Shown here: positions 37,665-49,741 of the stretch, one piece after another
Position numbering within the stretch: position 1 is the stretch's first letter
Layout of the letters: each line of letters opens with the position of its first letter
Made by a program: the position numbers and the translations under genes
Assembly: GCF_000959445.1 (NCBI RefSeq)
Contig: NZ_CP009630.1
Coordinates: 1,550,001 to 1,614,000 of the forward strand
Origin: Burkholderia vietnamiensis LMG 10929
GTDB taxonomy: Bacteria; Pseudomonadota; Gammaproteobacteria; Burkholderiales; Burkholderiaceae
Length of the DNA stretch: 64,000 nucleotides
Direction: 5' to 3'
Notes under the pieces: model-generated
What the model was told of the DNA's origin: nothing
Database searches by the model: none
What the model saw: the letters and a program-made list of their open reading frames with translations, nothing else

Positions 37665-38477
37665 TCAGCTCAAGTCATTGTGATAGTAATACCCGGTTGT
37701 GACATACCAGCCGCGCCGCACTTCCACCGGCCGATCGCCGTACGTATAGGACACCCGCTCCACCGACAGCAACGGAAAACCCGCCGGCACGCGCAGCAGG
37801 TCGGCAACCGCCGGCTCCGCCGCCACCGCCCGGATCTTTTCCGTCGCGCGAATCATGCGCGTGCCGAACTCCGTCTCGAACATCGCGTAGAGCGGCCCCT
37901 TGTATTCGCTCAAACGCTCGAACGACAGCCCGCGGAACATCGCGCCGGGCAGCCAGATCTCGTCGAGCACCGTCGCGTCGCCCTCGAACGCCAGCAGCCG
38001 GCGCACCTGCACCACCGGGTCGGCCGGCTTCAGGTCGAGCTGCCGCGCGATCTCGGCCGGCGCCCGCAAGCGCCGGCATTCGAGCACGCGGCTCACGTGC
38101 GGATGCTCGGCGCCGTCGTCGGCGAGCAGGCGCAGAAAGCGGAACTGCGCGCGATCTTCGTTGTGCGTTGCAACAAACGTACCCTTGCCCTGCCGCCTGA
38201 CGACGAGATTCTCGGCGGCCAGTTCGTCGATCGCCTTGCGCACGGTGCCCTGGCTGACCTTGTAACGGGCCGCGAGCTCCACCTCGCTCGGGATGATCTC
38301 GCCCGGCTTCCATTCGCCCGATTCCAGACTCTGCGTGATCAACGACTTGATCTGCTGGTATAACGGGCTGAAAGTCGGCGACGGCGCGGCAGGCGCCGGC
38401 ACGGAATCGCCCGCGCCCGGCTGCCCTGGGCTGCCTGCGCCGGTCGGATTCGCGTTGTTCGCCTGGTTCGATGTCAT
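37665..38477 (-). CDS. GntR-family (HutC-type) transcriptional regulator
   Basis: 270 residues from MTSNQ (an ATG three codons earlier is equally possible). After a Pro/Ala/Gly-rich N-terminus of about 35 residues comes the winged helix (PLYQQIKSLITQSLESGEW; SEVELAARYKVSQGTVRKAI) and, from about 110, a UTRA effector domain (FGTRMIRATEKIRAV, RGWYVTTGYYY). It lies between sdhC and mdh and is divergent from mdh. A 16-bp perfect palindrome 58 bp upstream of its start is a likely operator, which suggests control of itself, mdh and perhaps sdh. Confidence 0.9.
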   Translation of the reverse strand: MTSNQANNANPTGAGSPGQPGAGDSVPAPAAPSPTFSPLYQQIKSLITQSLESGEWKPGEIIPSEVELAARYKVSQGTVRKAIDELAAENLVVRRQGKGTFVATHNEDRAQFRFLRLLADDGAEHPHVSRVLECRRLRAPAEIARQLDLKPADPVVQVRRLLAFEGDATVLDEIWLPGAMFRGLSFERLSEYKGPLYAMFETEFGTRMIRATEKIRAVAAEPAVADLLRVPAGFPLLSVERVSYTYGDRPVEVRRGWYVTTGYYYHNDLS

Positions 38478-38534
38478 GGCGCGCATTTCATCACAAACCG
38501 CGCTTTTCCGTCCACTCAAATTCAGCAAAACATC

Positions 38535-38550
38535 TGTCTTATATAAGACA
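38535..38550. promoter_or_regulatory. Palindromic operator between GntR gene and mdh
   Basis: TGTCTTATATAAGACA is a perfect 16-bp palindrome in the divergent intergenic region. It lies 12 bp upstream of the mdh -35 box and 58 bp upstream of the GntR start. HutC-type GntR regulators bind dyads of this length. It was not seen elsewhere in the window. Confidence 0.7.
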
Positions 38551-38561
38551 TATGATACCGT

Positions 38562-38590
38562 TTGACTTTGGCCACGCCCGCTCCTACACT
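38562..38590 (+). promoter_or_regulatory. Predicted mdh promoter
   Basis: TTGACT (38562-38567), a 17-bp spacer, and TACACT (38585-38590). It predicts a transcript start near 38597 and a leader of about 180 nt before mdh. Confidence 0.6.
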
Positions 38591-38775
38591 CCCGGTCGAG
38601 CAAGGGTTCGCGGGTGCAAAACGCGTCCCCGGCTACGTGCCACGGCCGTCTCCAGGTTCACCGCGTCTGCCTTTCGCGAGTCCTCCGCCCTGCTTCACTG
38701 CAACGCTACGCGTAACGCGCATAGAATGGCGTTTTGCCTAGCGTCCATCGCTTCATCCCGTCCTGGAGATTTTCA

Positions 38776-39762
38776 ATGGCTAAGCCCGCAAAGCGCGTTG
38801 CCGTCACCGGCGCCGCAGGTCAAATCGCTTACTCCCTGCTGTTCCGCATCGCGAACGGCGACCTGCTCGGCAAGGACCAGCCGGTCATCCTGCAACTGCT
38901 CGACCTCCCGCAAGCCCAAGCCGCCGTCAAAGGCGTCGTGATGGAACTCGAAGATTGCGCGTTCCCGCTGCTCGCGGGCGTCGTGATCACCGACGATCCG
39001 AAGGTTGCATTCAAGGATGCAGACGTCGCACTGCTCGTCGGCGCACGTCCGCGCTCGAAGGGCATGGAGCGCAAGGACCTGCTGTCGGCCAACGCCGAGA
39101 TCTTCACGGTCCAGGGCGCCGCGCTGAACGAAGTCGCGAGCCGCGACGTCAAGGTGCTGGTGGTCGGCAACCCGGCCAACACGAACGCCTACATCGCGAT
39201 GAAGTCGGCGCCGGATCTGCCGAAGAAGAACTTCACGGCCATGCTGCGCCTCGATCACAACCGCGCGCTGTCGCAACTCGCAGCGAAGACGGGCAAGCCG
39301 GTCGCATCGATCGAGAAGCTCGCCGTGTGGGGCAACCACTCGCCGACGATGTACCCCGACTTCCGCTTCGCGACCGCCGAAGGCGAGTCGATGCTGAAGC
39401 TCGTCAACGACGACGTGTGGAACCGCGAAACGTTCATCCCGACCGTCGGCAAGCGCGGCGCGGCGATCATCGAAGCGCGCGGCCTGTCGTCGGCAGCGTC
39501 GGCAGCCAATGCGGCGATCGACCACGTGCGTGACTGGGTGCTCGGCACGAACGGCAAGTGGGTCACGATGGGCATCCCGTCGGACGGCTCGTACGGCATC
39601 CCCGAAGACATCATCTACGGCGTGCCGGTCACCTGCGAAAACGGCGAATACAAGCGCGTCGAAGGCCTCGAGATCGATGCGTTCTCGCGCGAGAAGATGG
39701 ACGGCACGCTCGCCGAGCTGCTCGAAGAGCGCGACGGCGTCGCACACCTGCTGAAGAACTAA
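38776..39762 (+). CDS. mdh: Malate dehydrogenase
   Basis: 328 residues from [20 protein letters not shown], the NAD-binding start of the group that includes cytosolic-type bacterial malate dehydrogenases. GGAG precedes the ATG; an upstream in-frame ATG at 38734 adds 14 unconserved residues. The catalytic His is in [14 protein letters not shown] near 190, and substrate Arg in [15 protein letters not shown] near 91-105. It is divergent from the GntR gene. Confidence 0.97.
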
Positions 39763-39770
39763 GCAGGCTG

Positions 39771-39804
39771 CGTGGCCGGGCCGCCCGCGGGCGGCCCGGC
39801 CACG
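39771..39804. repeat. Perfect 34-bp palindrome after mdh
   Basis: CGTGGCCGGGCCGCCCG (39771-39787) is followed immediately by its exact inverse (39788-39804). It begins 9 bp after the mdh stop. It may end or stabilise the mdh transcript. It also contains the GTG at 39772 that opens the next frame, arguing against that start. Confidence 0.8.
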
Positions 39805-39945
39805 GCACGGGCGGCCGGCGCGCAGCCAGCCGCGCCGCCCGATCCGATCCGGGCACGTTTTGCCGCCGGCGCGCAGCGCGTGCCGGCCCAGAACGTGGCC
39901 GGATCCGATTTCTCCCCGATGATCCGCTTCCCTGGCGTAGAAGAG

Positions 39946-40950
39946 ATGTCCGCGCTCACTCCTGCACAAGTGCTGTACGACGGGGCGTCGCCGCCCGCGA
40001 TCCTGCCCTGCTGCGATCACTACGCGGGCAGCGAGAAGCTGATGCGCAAATCGCTCGCGCTCCAGGCCGAACTCGGCCCGGTGTTCGACATCACGCTCGA
40101 CTGCGAGGACGGCGCGGCCGTCGGCCAGGAAGCCGCCCACGCACAGCTCGTCGCCGAATTCCTCGGCAGCGCCGAGAACCGCTTCGGACGCGTCGGCGTC
40201 CGCATTCACGACTTTTCCCATCCGCACTGGCGCGACGACGTGCGCATCGTGCTGCGCGCCGCGCGCGCGCCCGCCTACGTCACGCTGCCGAAGGTAGCCG
40301 GCGCCGCCGATGCGGCCGAGATGATCGCGTTCATCGAAGGCACGCGCCGCGAGCTCGGGCTCGCGCAGCCGATTCCGGTCGACGTGCTGGTCGAGACGCA
40401 CGGCGCGCTCGCGCAGGCCGCGACGCTCGCCGCGCTGCCGCTGGTCGGCACGCTGAGCTTCGGGCTGATGGATTTCGTATCCGCCCATCACGGCGCGATT
40501 CCCGATGCGGCGATGCGCTCGCCGGGCCAGTTCGATCACCCGCTCGTGCGCCGCGCGAAACTGGAGATCGCCGCGGCCTGCCACGCGCACGGCAAGACGC
40601 CGTCGCACAACGTCACGACCGACGTGCGCGACATGAGCGTCGTGGCCGGCGATGCACGCCGCGCGCGCGACGAATTCGCCTTCACGCGGATGTGGAGCAT
40701 CCATCCGGCGCAGATCCGTCCGATCGTCGACGCATTCGCGCCGCGCACCGACGAGGTCGCGCTGGCCGCCGAGATCCTGCTGGCCGCGCAGGCCGCCGAC
40801 TGGGGCCCGACGCGCCACGGCGACACGCTGCACGACCGCGCGAGCTACCGCTATTACTGGTCGGTGCTGCGCCGCGCGAAGGCGACCGGCCAGGCCGTGC
40901 CGCGCGAAGCCGCGCCGCTGTTCGGGCCGGCCGGCGCAGGCTCCGGTTAA
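39946..40950 (+). CDS. HpcH/HpaI aldolase (CitE-like CoA-ester lyase)
   Basis: 334 residues from MSALTPAQVLYDG; AGAAGAG precedes this ATG. MIRFPG at 39919 is an alternative. The frame opens at 39772 but that part lies in a palindrome and is low-complexity. FDITLDCEDGAAVGQEAAH near 45-63 carries the acidic Mg-site, and VLVETHGALAQA near 148 the conserved Glu. CitE-like proteins act on malyl-, citramalyl- or other acyl-CoA esters. It follows mdh in the TCA block; the exact substrate is unknown. Confidence 0.85.
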   Translation: MSALTPAQVLYDGASPPAILPCCDHYAGSEKLMRKSLALQAELGPVFDITLDCEDGAAVGQEAAHAQLVAEFLGSAENRFGRVGVRIHDFSHPHWRDDVRIVLRAARAPAYVTLPKVAGAADAAEMIAFIEGTRRELGLAQPIPVDVLVETHGALAQAATLAALPLVGTLSFGLMDFVSAHHGAIPDAAMRSPGQFDHPLVRRAKLEIAAACHAHGKTPSHNVTTDVRDMSVVAGDARRARDEFAFTRMWSIHPAQIRPIVDAFAPRTDEVALAAEILLAAQAADWGPTRHGDTLHDRASYRYYWSVLRRAKATGQAVPREAAPLFGPAGAGSG

Positions 40951-41180
40951 GCCGGCCGAGCCGCCGACATGCGGATTTCATCGAATCTCCGGCGCGCGAA
41001 CGCGACACAGGTTTGCGAAACGACAAAAAACGTAACCGAGCCCGAAAACCTGAAATATGCGCAGCCAAATAGGTCAAAATAGCGGCCGCTGCGCGCTTCC
41101 GGGGGCGCGTGCAGTTTCAAACCGGCCGGCGGCGTCAGCAGCCGGCCCTTGTCAACTGATAATCGAAAGGTTCTGACTCC

Positions 41181-41690
41181 ATGAAGAAACTCCTGATCGC
41201 TACCGCCATCGGCGCGTTGTCCGCCACGCTGCTGGTGTCGGCGCCGAGCGCGTTCGCCCAGGGTACGGCCACGACTGCGAAGAAGACGGCCAAGCGCCCG
41301 GCACCGGCCAAGCGCCTGATTCCGCGCAGCAAGAAGTCCCTCGCGCGTGCCGCGGCGAAGGTCGATCCGGTACCGGACGGCGCAGTGAAGTGGGCGTGCA
41401 AGGACGGCCTGTCGTTCGACCTCGCCGGCGACATGAAGCGCGACCAGCTGGTCACGGTCCACTGGGCGAAGAAGAACTACAAGCTGCCGCGTCAGGCCAC
41501 GACGACCGGCGCCGACACGTTCTACGATCCGGCCGCCGGCTTCAAGCTGGTCGTGATCCCGACCAAGGCGATGCTGTTCAGCGACGCGAACGGCGGCGAG
41601 CGTCTCGCCGACGAATGCGTGACGCCGGAAATGGCGCAAGGCGGCGCCGCACCGACGCAGTCCAACGAGCTGAAGCCGGCGACGAACTAA
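41181..41690 (+). CDS. Small secreted protein, possibly MliC-like
   Basis: 169 residues. A signal peptide ends at about residue 26 (PSAFA|Q), followed by a basic Lys/Ala/Pro stretch (about 27-60) and a compact domain from about 64 with two Cys: [15 protein letters not shown] and, near 152, LADEC. A Trp-x-Cys opening, a GADTFYD turn and a late Cys recall the lysozyme-inhibitor MliC barrel, but the match is weak. It probably works in the periplasm. It lies between the CitE-like gene and prpD, 17 bp before prpD, so it may share that transcript. Function unknown. Confidence 0.75.
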   Translation: MKKLLIATAIGALSATLLVSAPSAFAQGTATTAKKTAKRPAPAKRLIPRSKKSLARAAAKVDPVPDGAVKWACKDGLSFDLAGDMKRDQLVTVHWAKKNYKLPRQATTTGADTFYDPAAGFKLVVIPTKAMLFSDANGGERLADECVTPEMAQGGAAPTQSNELKPATN

Positions 41691-41707
41691 GCGCGCCCAG
41701 GCCCTCG

Positions 41708-43159
41708 ATGTCCGCCCCGGTCTCCAACGTCCGCCCTGCGCCGGATTCGGTACTCGTCGACATCGTCGACTACGTGCTCGACACCGGCATCGACAGCGCG
41801 CTCGCGCTGGAGACGGCGCGTCATTGCCTGATCGACACGCTCGGATGCGGACTCGAGGCGCTCTCCTACCCTGCCTGCACCAAGCTGCTCGGCCCCGTCG
41901 TGCCGGGCACGATCGTGCCGAACGGCGCGAAGGTGCCCGGCACGTCCTTCCAGCTCGATCCCGTACAGGCCGCGTTCGACATCGGCGCGATGATCCGCTG
42001 GCTGGACTTCAACGACACCTGGCTCGCCGCCGAATGGGGTCATCCGTCCGACAACCTCGGCGGGATCCTGGCGACGGCCGACTGGCTGTCCCGCACGGCC
42101 GTCGCGGCCGGCAGGAAGCCGCTCGCGATGCGCGACGTGCTCGTCGCGATGATCCAGGCCCACGAGATCCAGGGCTGCCTCGCACTCGAGAATTCTTTCA
42201 ATGCCGTCGGGCTCGACCACGTGCTGCTGGTCAAGGTCGCGTCGACCGCCGTGGTCGGCCGCCTGCTCGGGCTCACGCGCGACGAGCTGCTCAATGCGGT
42301 GTCGAACGCGTTCGTCGACGGCCACGCGTTGCGCACCTACCGCCATGCGCCGAACACCGGCTCGCGCAAGTCGTGGGCGGCCGGCGACGCGACGTCGCGC
42401 GCGGTGCGCCTCGCGCTGATCGCGAAGACCGGCGAGATGGGCTACCCGTCCGCGCTGACCGCGAAGACCTGGGGCTTCTACGACGTGCTGTTCCGCGGGC
42501 AGCCGTTCCGCTTCCAGCGCCCGTACGGCACCTACGTGATGGAGAACGTGCTGTTCAAGATCGCGTTCCCCGCCGAATTCCATGCGCAGACGGCCGTCGA
42601 GGCCGCGCTGCAGCTGCACGCGCGGCTCGCCGCGGCCGGCCGCACGACCGACGAGATCAGCCGCATCACGATCCGCACGCACGCGGCCGCGATCCGCATC
42701 ATCGACAAGCAGGGGCCCCTCGCCAATCCGGCCGACCGCGACCACTGCATCCAGTACATGGTGGCCGTGCCGCTGCTGTTCGGCCGGCTGAGCGCGGCCG
42801 ACTACGAAGACGCGACCGCCGCCGATCCGCGCATCGACGCGCTGCGCGCGAAGACCGTGTGCGTCGAGGATCCGCAGTTCACGAAGGACTACCACGACCC
42901 GGCCAAGCGCTCGATCGCGAACGCGCTGACGATCGAATTCGCGGACAGGTCGACGCTTGCCGAGGTGACGGTCGAATATCCGATCGGCCATCAGCGACGC
43001 CGTGCCGACGGCATCCCGCTGCTGATCGAGAAATTCCGGACCAACCTTGCCCGCCGTTTCCCGGCAAAGCAGCAACAAGCGATTCTCGACGTGTCGCTGG
43101 ACCAGGCAAAGCTCGATGCGATGCCGGTCAATGAGTACGTCGATCTGTATATGATCTAG
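41708..43159 (+). CDS. prpD: 2-methylcitrate dehydratase (MmgE/PrpD family)
   Basis: 483 residues from [20 protein letters not shown]; the frame is open further up but only as a shadow of the previous gene. [20 protein letters not shown] near 98-117 is the conserved PrpD active-site region, and [19 protein letters not shown] near 220 the second. It dehydrates 2-methylcitrate in propionate breakdown, or acts on related tricarboxylates. It is followed after 52 bp by the aconitase gene, which can complete the isomerisation. Confidence 0.9.
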   Translation: MSAPVSNVRPAPDSVLVDIVDYVLDTGIDSALALETARHCLIDTLGCGLEALSYPACTKLLGPVVPGTIVPNGAKVPGTSFQLDPVQAAFDIGAMIRWLDFNDTWLAAEWGHPSDNLGGILATADWLSRTAVAAGRKPLAMRDVLVAMIQAHEIQGCLALENSFNAVGLDHVLLVKVASTAVVGRLLGLTRDELLNAVSNAFVDGHALRTYRHAPNTGSRKSWAAGDATSRAVRLALIAKTGEMGYPSALTAKTWGFYDVLFRGQPFRFQRPYGTYVMENVLFKIAFPAEFHAQTAVEAALQLHARLAAAGRTTDEISRITIRTHAAAIRIIDKQGPLANPADRDHCIQYMVAVPLLFGRLSAADYEDATAADPRIDALRAKTVCVEDPQFTKDYHDPAKRSIANALTIEFADRSTLAEVTVEYPIGHQRRRADGIPLLIEKFRTNLARRFPAKQQQAILDVSLDQAKLDAMPVNEYVDLYMI

Positions 43160-43211
43160 CCGTCAGATACAGGACTCTTTGTTTCCTAGCCTTAAACCCA
43201 GGAAAATCACC

Positions 43212-45929
<2,718 letters not shown>

Positions 45930-45986
45930 GCGCCCTGCTTTTGCAGGTGCCGCAGCCGCCTCGCGGCGGTTGCGGCCGATTTGGAT

Positions 45987-46012
45987 ACCCGACCTCGTGT
46001 CGGGTTTTTTTT
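45987..46012 (+). terminator. Rho-independent terminator of acnA
   Basis: ACCCGAC (45987-45993), loop CTCGT, GTCGGGT (45999-46005), then a run of eight T to 46012. It lies 57 bp after the acnA stop. Confidence 0.9.
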
Positions 46013-46050
46013 CGTCCGTACAAAGGCGCGCGCCGCAGCGGCCGGCGGCG

Positions 46051-46491
46051 CTAGGCTTGCTTGCCGCCGCGCGCCTTCGCACCCGCAGCGGCGCGTGCGT
46101 TCTTCTTCAGATGCGCGCGGTTGTAGTCGATCGCCGCGCGAATCAGGCGCTGCAGCGCGCGCCGGTCGAGCTTGTCGCCTTCCATGAAGTCGATCGCGCG
46201 GCGCGCGTTGCCGTCGAGGCCCGCGTTGAACAGCCCATCGGGATCGGCCAGCTGCGCGCCGTGCATGAACGTGAGCTTGACCTTGCCCTTGTGCGCGTTC
46301 GCGACCGCGATCATCCCGTCGCACGACCAGACGGGGCTGCCCATCCACTTCCATTCCTCGACGATGCCGGCGTCGGCCGCGAGGATCGTCGCGCGCAGCT
46401 CGGCAAAGACGTCGCGGCGCCAGTCGGCGATTCCGGCGATCAGTGCGTCGATGCGCGCGGACGGCGTCAGGTCGTGCCCGGCGGCGCTCAT
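46051..46491 (-). CDS. DUF1801 (YdhG-like) protein
   Basis: 146 residues from MSAAGHDLTPSARIDALIAG. EEWKWMGSPVWSCDGMIAV near 46-64 and KVKLTFMHGAQLADPDGLFN near 70-89 match DUF1801 proteins, an iron-chaperone-like fold of unknown role. The basic Ala/Lys-rich tail is typical. Its ATG overlaps the stop of the SRPBCC gene by 4 bp. Confidence 0.85.
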   Translation of the reverse strand: MSAAGHDLTPSARIDALIAGIADWRRDVFAELRATILAADAGIVEEWKWMGSPVWSCDGMIAVANAHKGKVKLTFMHGAQLADPDGLFNAGLDGNARRAIDFMEGDKLDRRALQRLIRAAIDYNRAHLKKNARAAAGAKARGGKQA

Positions 46492-46919
46492 GCGTCGGCC
46501 TCCCCGCCCTCGTCCTGGCGTGCGAGCAGTTGTTCGAGCGACGCGAAGAACTTCGGCCAGCCGTGCTGCGCGCCACGGTACGCCTGCTCCTGATCGGTGC
46601 GGAAGCCGCTTTGCTCCATTCGCAGCAGCGTGCCGTGCGGCGTGGGCGTGAGCGTCCATGTGACGACGCTTTCGAGGCCATGAGCGGCCCACGTGTACGA
46701 CAGCGCGCGGTGCGGCTCGATCGTCAGCACGGTGCAGTCGACCGAACCCCAGTCGGCGCGAAAACTGAACGCGCGGCCCGCCACCGGTTCGAAATCGCTC
46801 TGCATCAGCCACGCGTCGAGCAGATGCGGTTGCGTGAGCGCACGCCAGATCTTCTCGGGCGGATGCGACAGCTCCCGTTCGACGACGACGGTACGGGTTG
46901 CGGCGGGGTTGGGGTTCAT
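46488..46919 (-). CDS. SRPBCC (AHSA1-like) domain protein
   Basis: 143 residues. VVVERELSHPPEKIWRALTQ near 11-30 and TPTPHGTLLRMEQSGF near 90-105 are the typical start and final strand of the activator-of-Hsp90-homologue fold. It has a hydrophobic ligand pocket; no substrate is known. ATGA overlaps at both ends (with the ArsR gene at 46916-46919 and the DUF1801 gene at 46488-46491) show tight coupling. Confidence 0.88.
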   Translation of the reverse strand: MNPNPAATRTVVVERELSHPPEKIWRALTQPHLLDAWLMQSDFEPVAGRAFSFRADWGSVDCTVLTIEPHRALSYTWAAHGLESVVTWTLTPTPHGTLLRMEQSGFRTDQEQAYRGAQHGWPKFFASLEQLLARQDEGGEADA

Positions 46920-47239
46920 TGGTCCATTCTCCTGAGCAGATCTTCGAGCGCATCGAACCGGTTCTGCCAGAAGGCGGTCATCTGGCCGGCCCAGTCGAGC
47001 AACGGAGTCAGCGCCTGCGGCTGCGCGCTGTAGTGCGTCTGCCGGCCCGCGTGACGGTCGCTCACGAGCCCGGCCTGCTTCAGTACACCCAGATGCTTCG
47101 ACACGGCCGGCTGCGACACGCCGGCGCGGGCCGTCAGCGCGGCGACCGTCAGCTCGCCTTCCGCACACAGTCGCTCGAACAGCGCGCGGCGCGTCGGATC
47201 GGCAAGTGTTCTGAACAGCAGGTCGTGCGGGCTTTGCAT
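46916..47239 (-). CDS. ArsR-family transcriptional regulator
   Basis: 107 residues. A winged helix (TLADPTRRALFERLCAEGEL; GVSQPAVSKHLGVLKQAGLV) covers 10-62. No ArsR metal-site Cys are present, so it is of the SdpR/SRPBCC-linked kind. It begins the operon ArsR-SRPBCC-DUF1801, a common arrangement in which the regulator controls the downstream genes. Confidence 0.92.
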   Translation of the reverse strand: MQSPHDLLFRTLADPTRRALFERLCAEGELTVAALTARAGVSQPAVSKHLGVLKQAGLVSDRHAGRQTHYSAQPQALTPLLDWAGQMTAFWQNRFDALEDLLRRMDQ

Positions 47240-47941
47240 GCTGGAATCAATAACTTTGTGGTTATGGATTGCAGAATAGCTCGGCGACGGCGCGCGTCAA
47301 GCATGGGTTGCGGCCGGATGTCGCGCGCGACACGCGCAAGCCGGGGCGACCGAACGCGCGCAAACGCCGCCGCACCGGCGCGCCGTGGACATCGGACGCT
47401 CGGCCGAACCCGGCATCCGGATGCGTTCGAGCAATTCCTCTAATCGGCTCGCGCGCTTCGCGAACCGAAAGGACGCTGCAAGGCTCGGCGATGCGACGTT
47501 CCACAGTTCGGGAAACCGGCACGTCCGAACGGGTCGAGAATTCCCGCCGTCGCGGCTCGCGCTGCACGCGTCCCGGCCCCGCGCCGTCGCGCGCCCACAT
47601 AGTGCGACGCGCGCCGCATTCCGGCGCGGAGGCGAACGACGCGTGCGCGCACGGCAGCGCCGCGCAATTGCGCACATTCCGATACCGCAACGAACGCGTC
47701 ATGCGCTCGAACGGCGCGGACGGTCGCACCGGCGCGCCGCAAACCGGTTCCGTCCGTCCGCGCATGCCGTTGCGCGCGCACCCAACGCAGTGCCCGCGCG
47801 CGGCACGTCGGTGTCAGAACTGACAGCTATGGAAACTGCCAGCTACCTGAACGACCCCGACACCCTACGCTCGTCACCGCTCGCAGCCCCACAAGGGTTG
47901 CGGCTTCCAGCAACGTCGTCTCTCCCGAAAAAGGATTCCCG
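47240..47941. other. 702-bp gene-free stretch before the S53 protease
   Basis: Several open frames cross this stretch on both strands, but all are Arg-rich shadows without recognisable motifs. The left end holds the ArsR promoter and the right end the protease leader with tandem dyads (47811-47842). Nothing else is visible in the middle. Confidence 0.6.
47811..47842. promoter_or_regulatory. Tandem 16-bp lux-box-like dyads before the S53 protease
   Basis: GTGTCAGAACTGACAG (47811-47826) contains the inverted repeat TGTCAG-AA-CTGACA. It is directly followed by CTATGGAAACTGCCAG (47827-47842), 10 of 16 bases alike. Both resemble the CTG-N10-CAG boxes of LuxR-type quorum-sensing regulators. The protease ATG is about 100 bp downstream. 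Confidence 0.35.
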
Positions 47942-49681
47942 ATGAAAAGGAACGCGCGGTTCGCCCTGTCCCTCCCGTCGCCCCGCCGCCTCGCGTGCGC
48001 GTGGCCGCTCGTGTTCGCCGCCGGTGCGGCGCATGCGAGCACGGACTGGGTCGATACCCACACGAAGGCCTTTCTGACCGGCCCGCAGCTGATGGCGCGC
48101 AGCACGGCGCCGTCGCTCGAACTCGCGGCCGGCGAGACGGCCGACATCGTCGTCAGCCTGAAGCTGCGCAACGCGGCGCAGCTCAAGCAGCTCGCCCGCG
48201 ACGTGAACCGGCCCGGCAACGCGCATTACGGCCAGTACCTGACGCACGAGCAGTTCCTCGCGGACTACGCGCCGACCGAAGCGCAGGTGAAGTCGGTCGT
48301 CGACTATCTGCGCAAGAGCGGGTTCGTGAACATCGAGGTCGCGCCGAACCGGCTGCTGGTGTCGGCGCACGGCACGGCGGGCACCGTGAAGACCGCGTTC
48401 AACACGTCGCTCGTGCACTTCCAGTACGCGGGCCGCGCCGGGTTCGCGAACGCGTCGACGGCGCAGGTGCCGCGCGCGCTCGGCGACGTCGTCGGCTCGG
48501 TGCTCGGCTTGCAGAACGTCGCACGCGCGCGCCCGATGCTGCGCATCGGCAACGTCGCGAAGCCACAGGCGCTCGCGGCCGGCACGGCCACCGGCCACTA
48601 TCCGAAGGAGTTCCCCGGCCTCTACAACGCGACCGGCGTGCCGACGGCGGCCGGCGTGACGGTGGGAATCGTCACGATCGGCGGCGTATCGCAAACGCTG
48701 CAGGACCTGAAGCAGTTCACGTCGAGCAACGGCTACGGCACGGTCGCGACCCAGGCCGTGAAGACCAACGGCACCGGCACGTCGGGCAGCTACAGCGACG
48801 ACCAGGACGGCCAGGGCGAATGGGATCTCGACAGCCAGTCGATCGTCGGCTCGGCGGGCGGCCAGGTCGGCAAGCTGGTGTTCTACATGGCCGACCTGAA
48901 CGCGGCCGGCAACACCGGGCTCACGCAGGCGTTCAACCGCGTGGTGTCGGACAACACGGCGAAGGTGATCAATGTGTCGCTCGGCTGGTGCGAGACCGAC
49001 GCGAACGCCGACGGCACGCTCGACGCCGAGGAGCAGATCTTCACGACCGCCGCGGCGCAGGGCCAGACGTTCTCGGTGTCGTCGGGCGACGAAGGCGTGT
49101 ACGAATGCAACAACCGCGGCTATCCGGACGGCTCGAACTACACGGTGTCGTGGCCGGCCGCGTCGCCGCACGTGCTCGCGATCGGCGGCACGACGCTGTA
49201 CACGACGTCGGCCGGTGCGTTCTCGAACGAGACGGTGTGGAACGAAGGCCTCGACGGCAACGGCAAGCTATGGGCGACGGGCGGCGGCGTCAGCACGATC
49301 CTGCCGGCGCCCGCGTGGCAGTCGGGCAGCAACCGCCGCTTGCCGGACGTGTCGTTCGACGCCGCGCAGAGCACCGGCGCGTACATCTACAACTACGGCC
49401 AGTTGCAGCAGATCGGCGGCACCAGCCTCGCCGCGCCGATCTTCACCGGCTTCTGGGCGCGGCTGCTCGCGGCAAACGGCACCGGGCTCGGTTTCCCGGC
49501 CGCCAGGTTCTATGCGCGCATTCCGTCGAATCCGTCGCTGGTGCGCTACGACGTGGTGTCGGGCAACAACGGCTATCAGGGGTATGGCTACACGGCAGGC
49601 ACCGGCTGGGATTACCCGACCGGCTTCGGCAGCCTGAACGTCACGAACCTCAACAAGCTGATCCAGTCGGGCGGCTTCTGA
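47942..49681 (+). CDS. S53 family serine-carboxyl peptidase (sedolisin), secreted
   Basis: 579 residues. A signal peptide ends near residue 32 (AHA|STDW), a pro-domain covers about 50-195, and the catalytic domain the rest. The catalytic set is complete: Glu293 and Asp297 in GEWDLDSQS, oxyanion Asp383 in SSGDEG, and Ser495 in GGTSLAAP. The calcium-site strand YDVVSGNNGYQGYGYTAGTG is at 536-555, with GWDYPTGFG after it. These are acid-active secreted endopeptidases (pseudomonalisin type). It stands alone on the plus strand behind a long noncoding leader. Confidence 0.93.
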   Translation: MKRNARFALSLPSPRRLACAWPLVFAAGAAHASTDWVDTHTKAFLTGPQLMARSTAPSLELAAGETADIVVSLKLRNAAQLKQLARDVNRPGNAHYGQYLTHEQFLADYAPTEAQVKSVVDYLRKSGFVNIEVAPNRLLVSAHGTAGTVKTAFNTSLVHFQYAGRAGFANASTAQVPRALGDVVGSVLGLQNVARARPMLRIGNVAKPQALAAGTATGHYPKEFPGLYNATGVPTAAGVTVGIVTIGGVSQTLQDLKQFTSSNGYGTVATQAVKTNGTGTSGSYSDDQDGQGEWDLDSQSIVGSAGGQVGKLVFYMADLNAAGNTGLTQAFNRVVSDNTAKVINVSLGWCETDANADGTLDAEEQIFTTAAAQGQTFSVSSGDEGVYECNNRGYPDGSNYTVSWPAASPHVLAIGGTTLYTTSAGAFSNETVWNEGLDGNGKLWATGGGVSTILPAPAWQSGSNRRLPDVSFDAAQSTGAYIYNYGQLQQIGGTSLAAPIFTGFWARLLAANGTGLGFPAARFYARIPSNPSLVRYDVVSGNNGYQGYGYTAGTGWDYPTGFGSLNVTNLNKLIQSGGF

Positions 49682-49693
49682 GCGTCGCGTGAA

Positions 49694-49725
49694 GGCCGGC
49701 GCGCGCCGATGGCGGCGCGCCGGCC
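49694..49725. terminator. Hairpin between convergent protease and permease genes
   Basis: GGCCGGCGCGC (49694-49704) pairs with GCGCGCCGGCC (49715-49725). It lies between the S53 stop and the permease stop and could end both transcripts. There is no T-run on either side. Confidence 0.5.
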
Positions 49726-49741
49726 GGCGAAGCGCTCGCCG

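Noticed and set aside
39772..39945. GTG start giving a 58-residue N-terminal extension of the CitE-like protein
   Set aside because: The first part lies in a perfect 34-bp palindrome, is low-complexity Ala/Pro/Gly, and a ribosome site precedes ATG 39946.
47262..47765. Overlapping open frames in the gap before the S53 protease
   Set aside because: All are Arg-rich, mutually overlapping on both strands and lack ribosome sites or domains.
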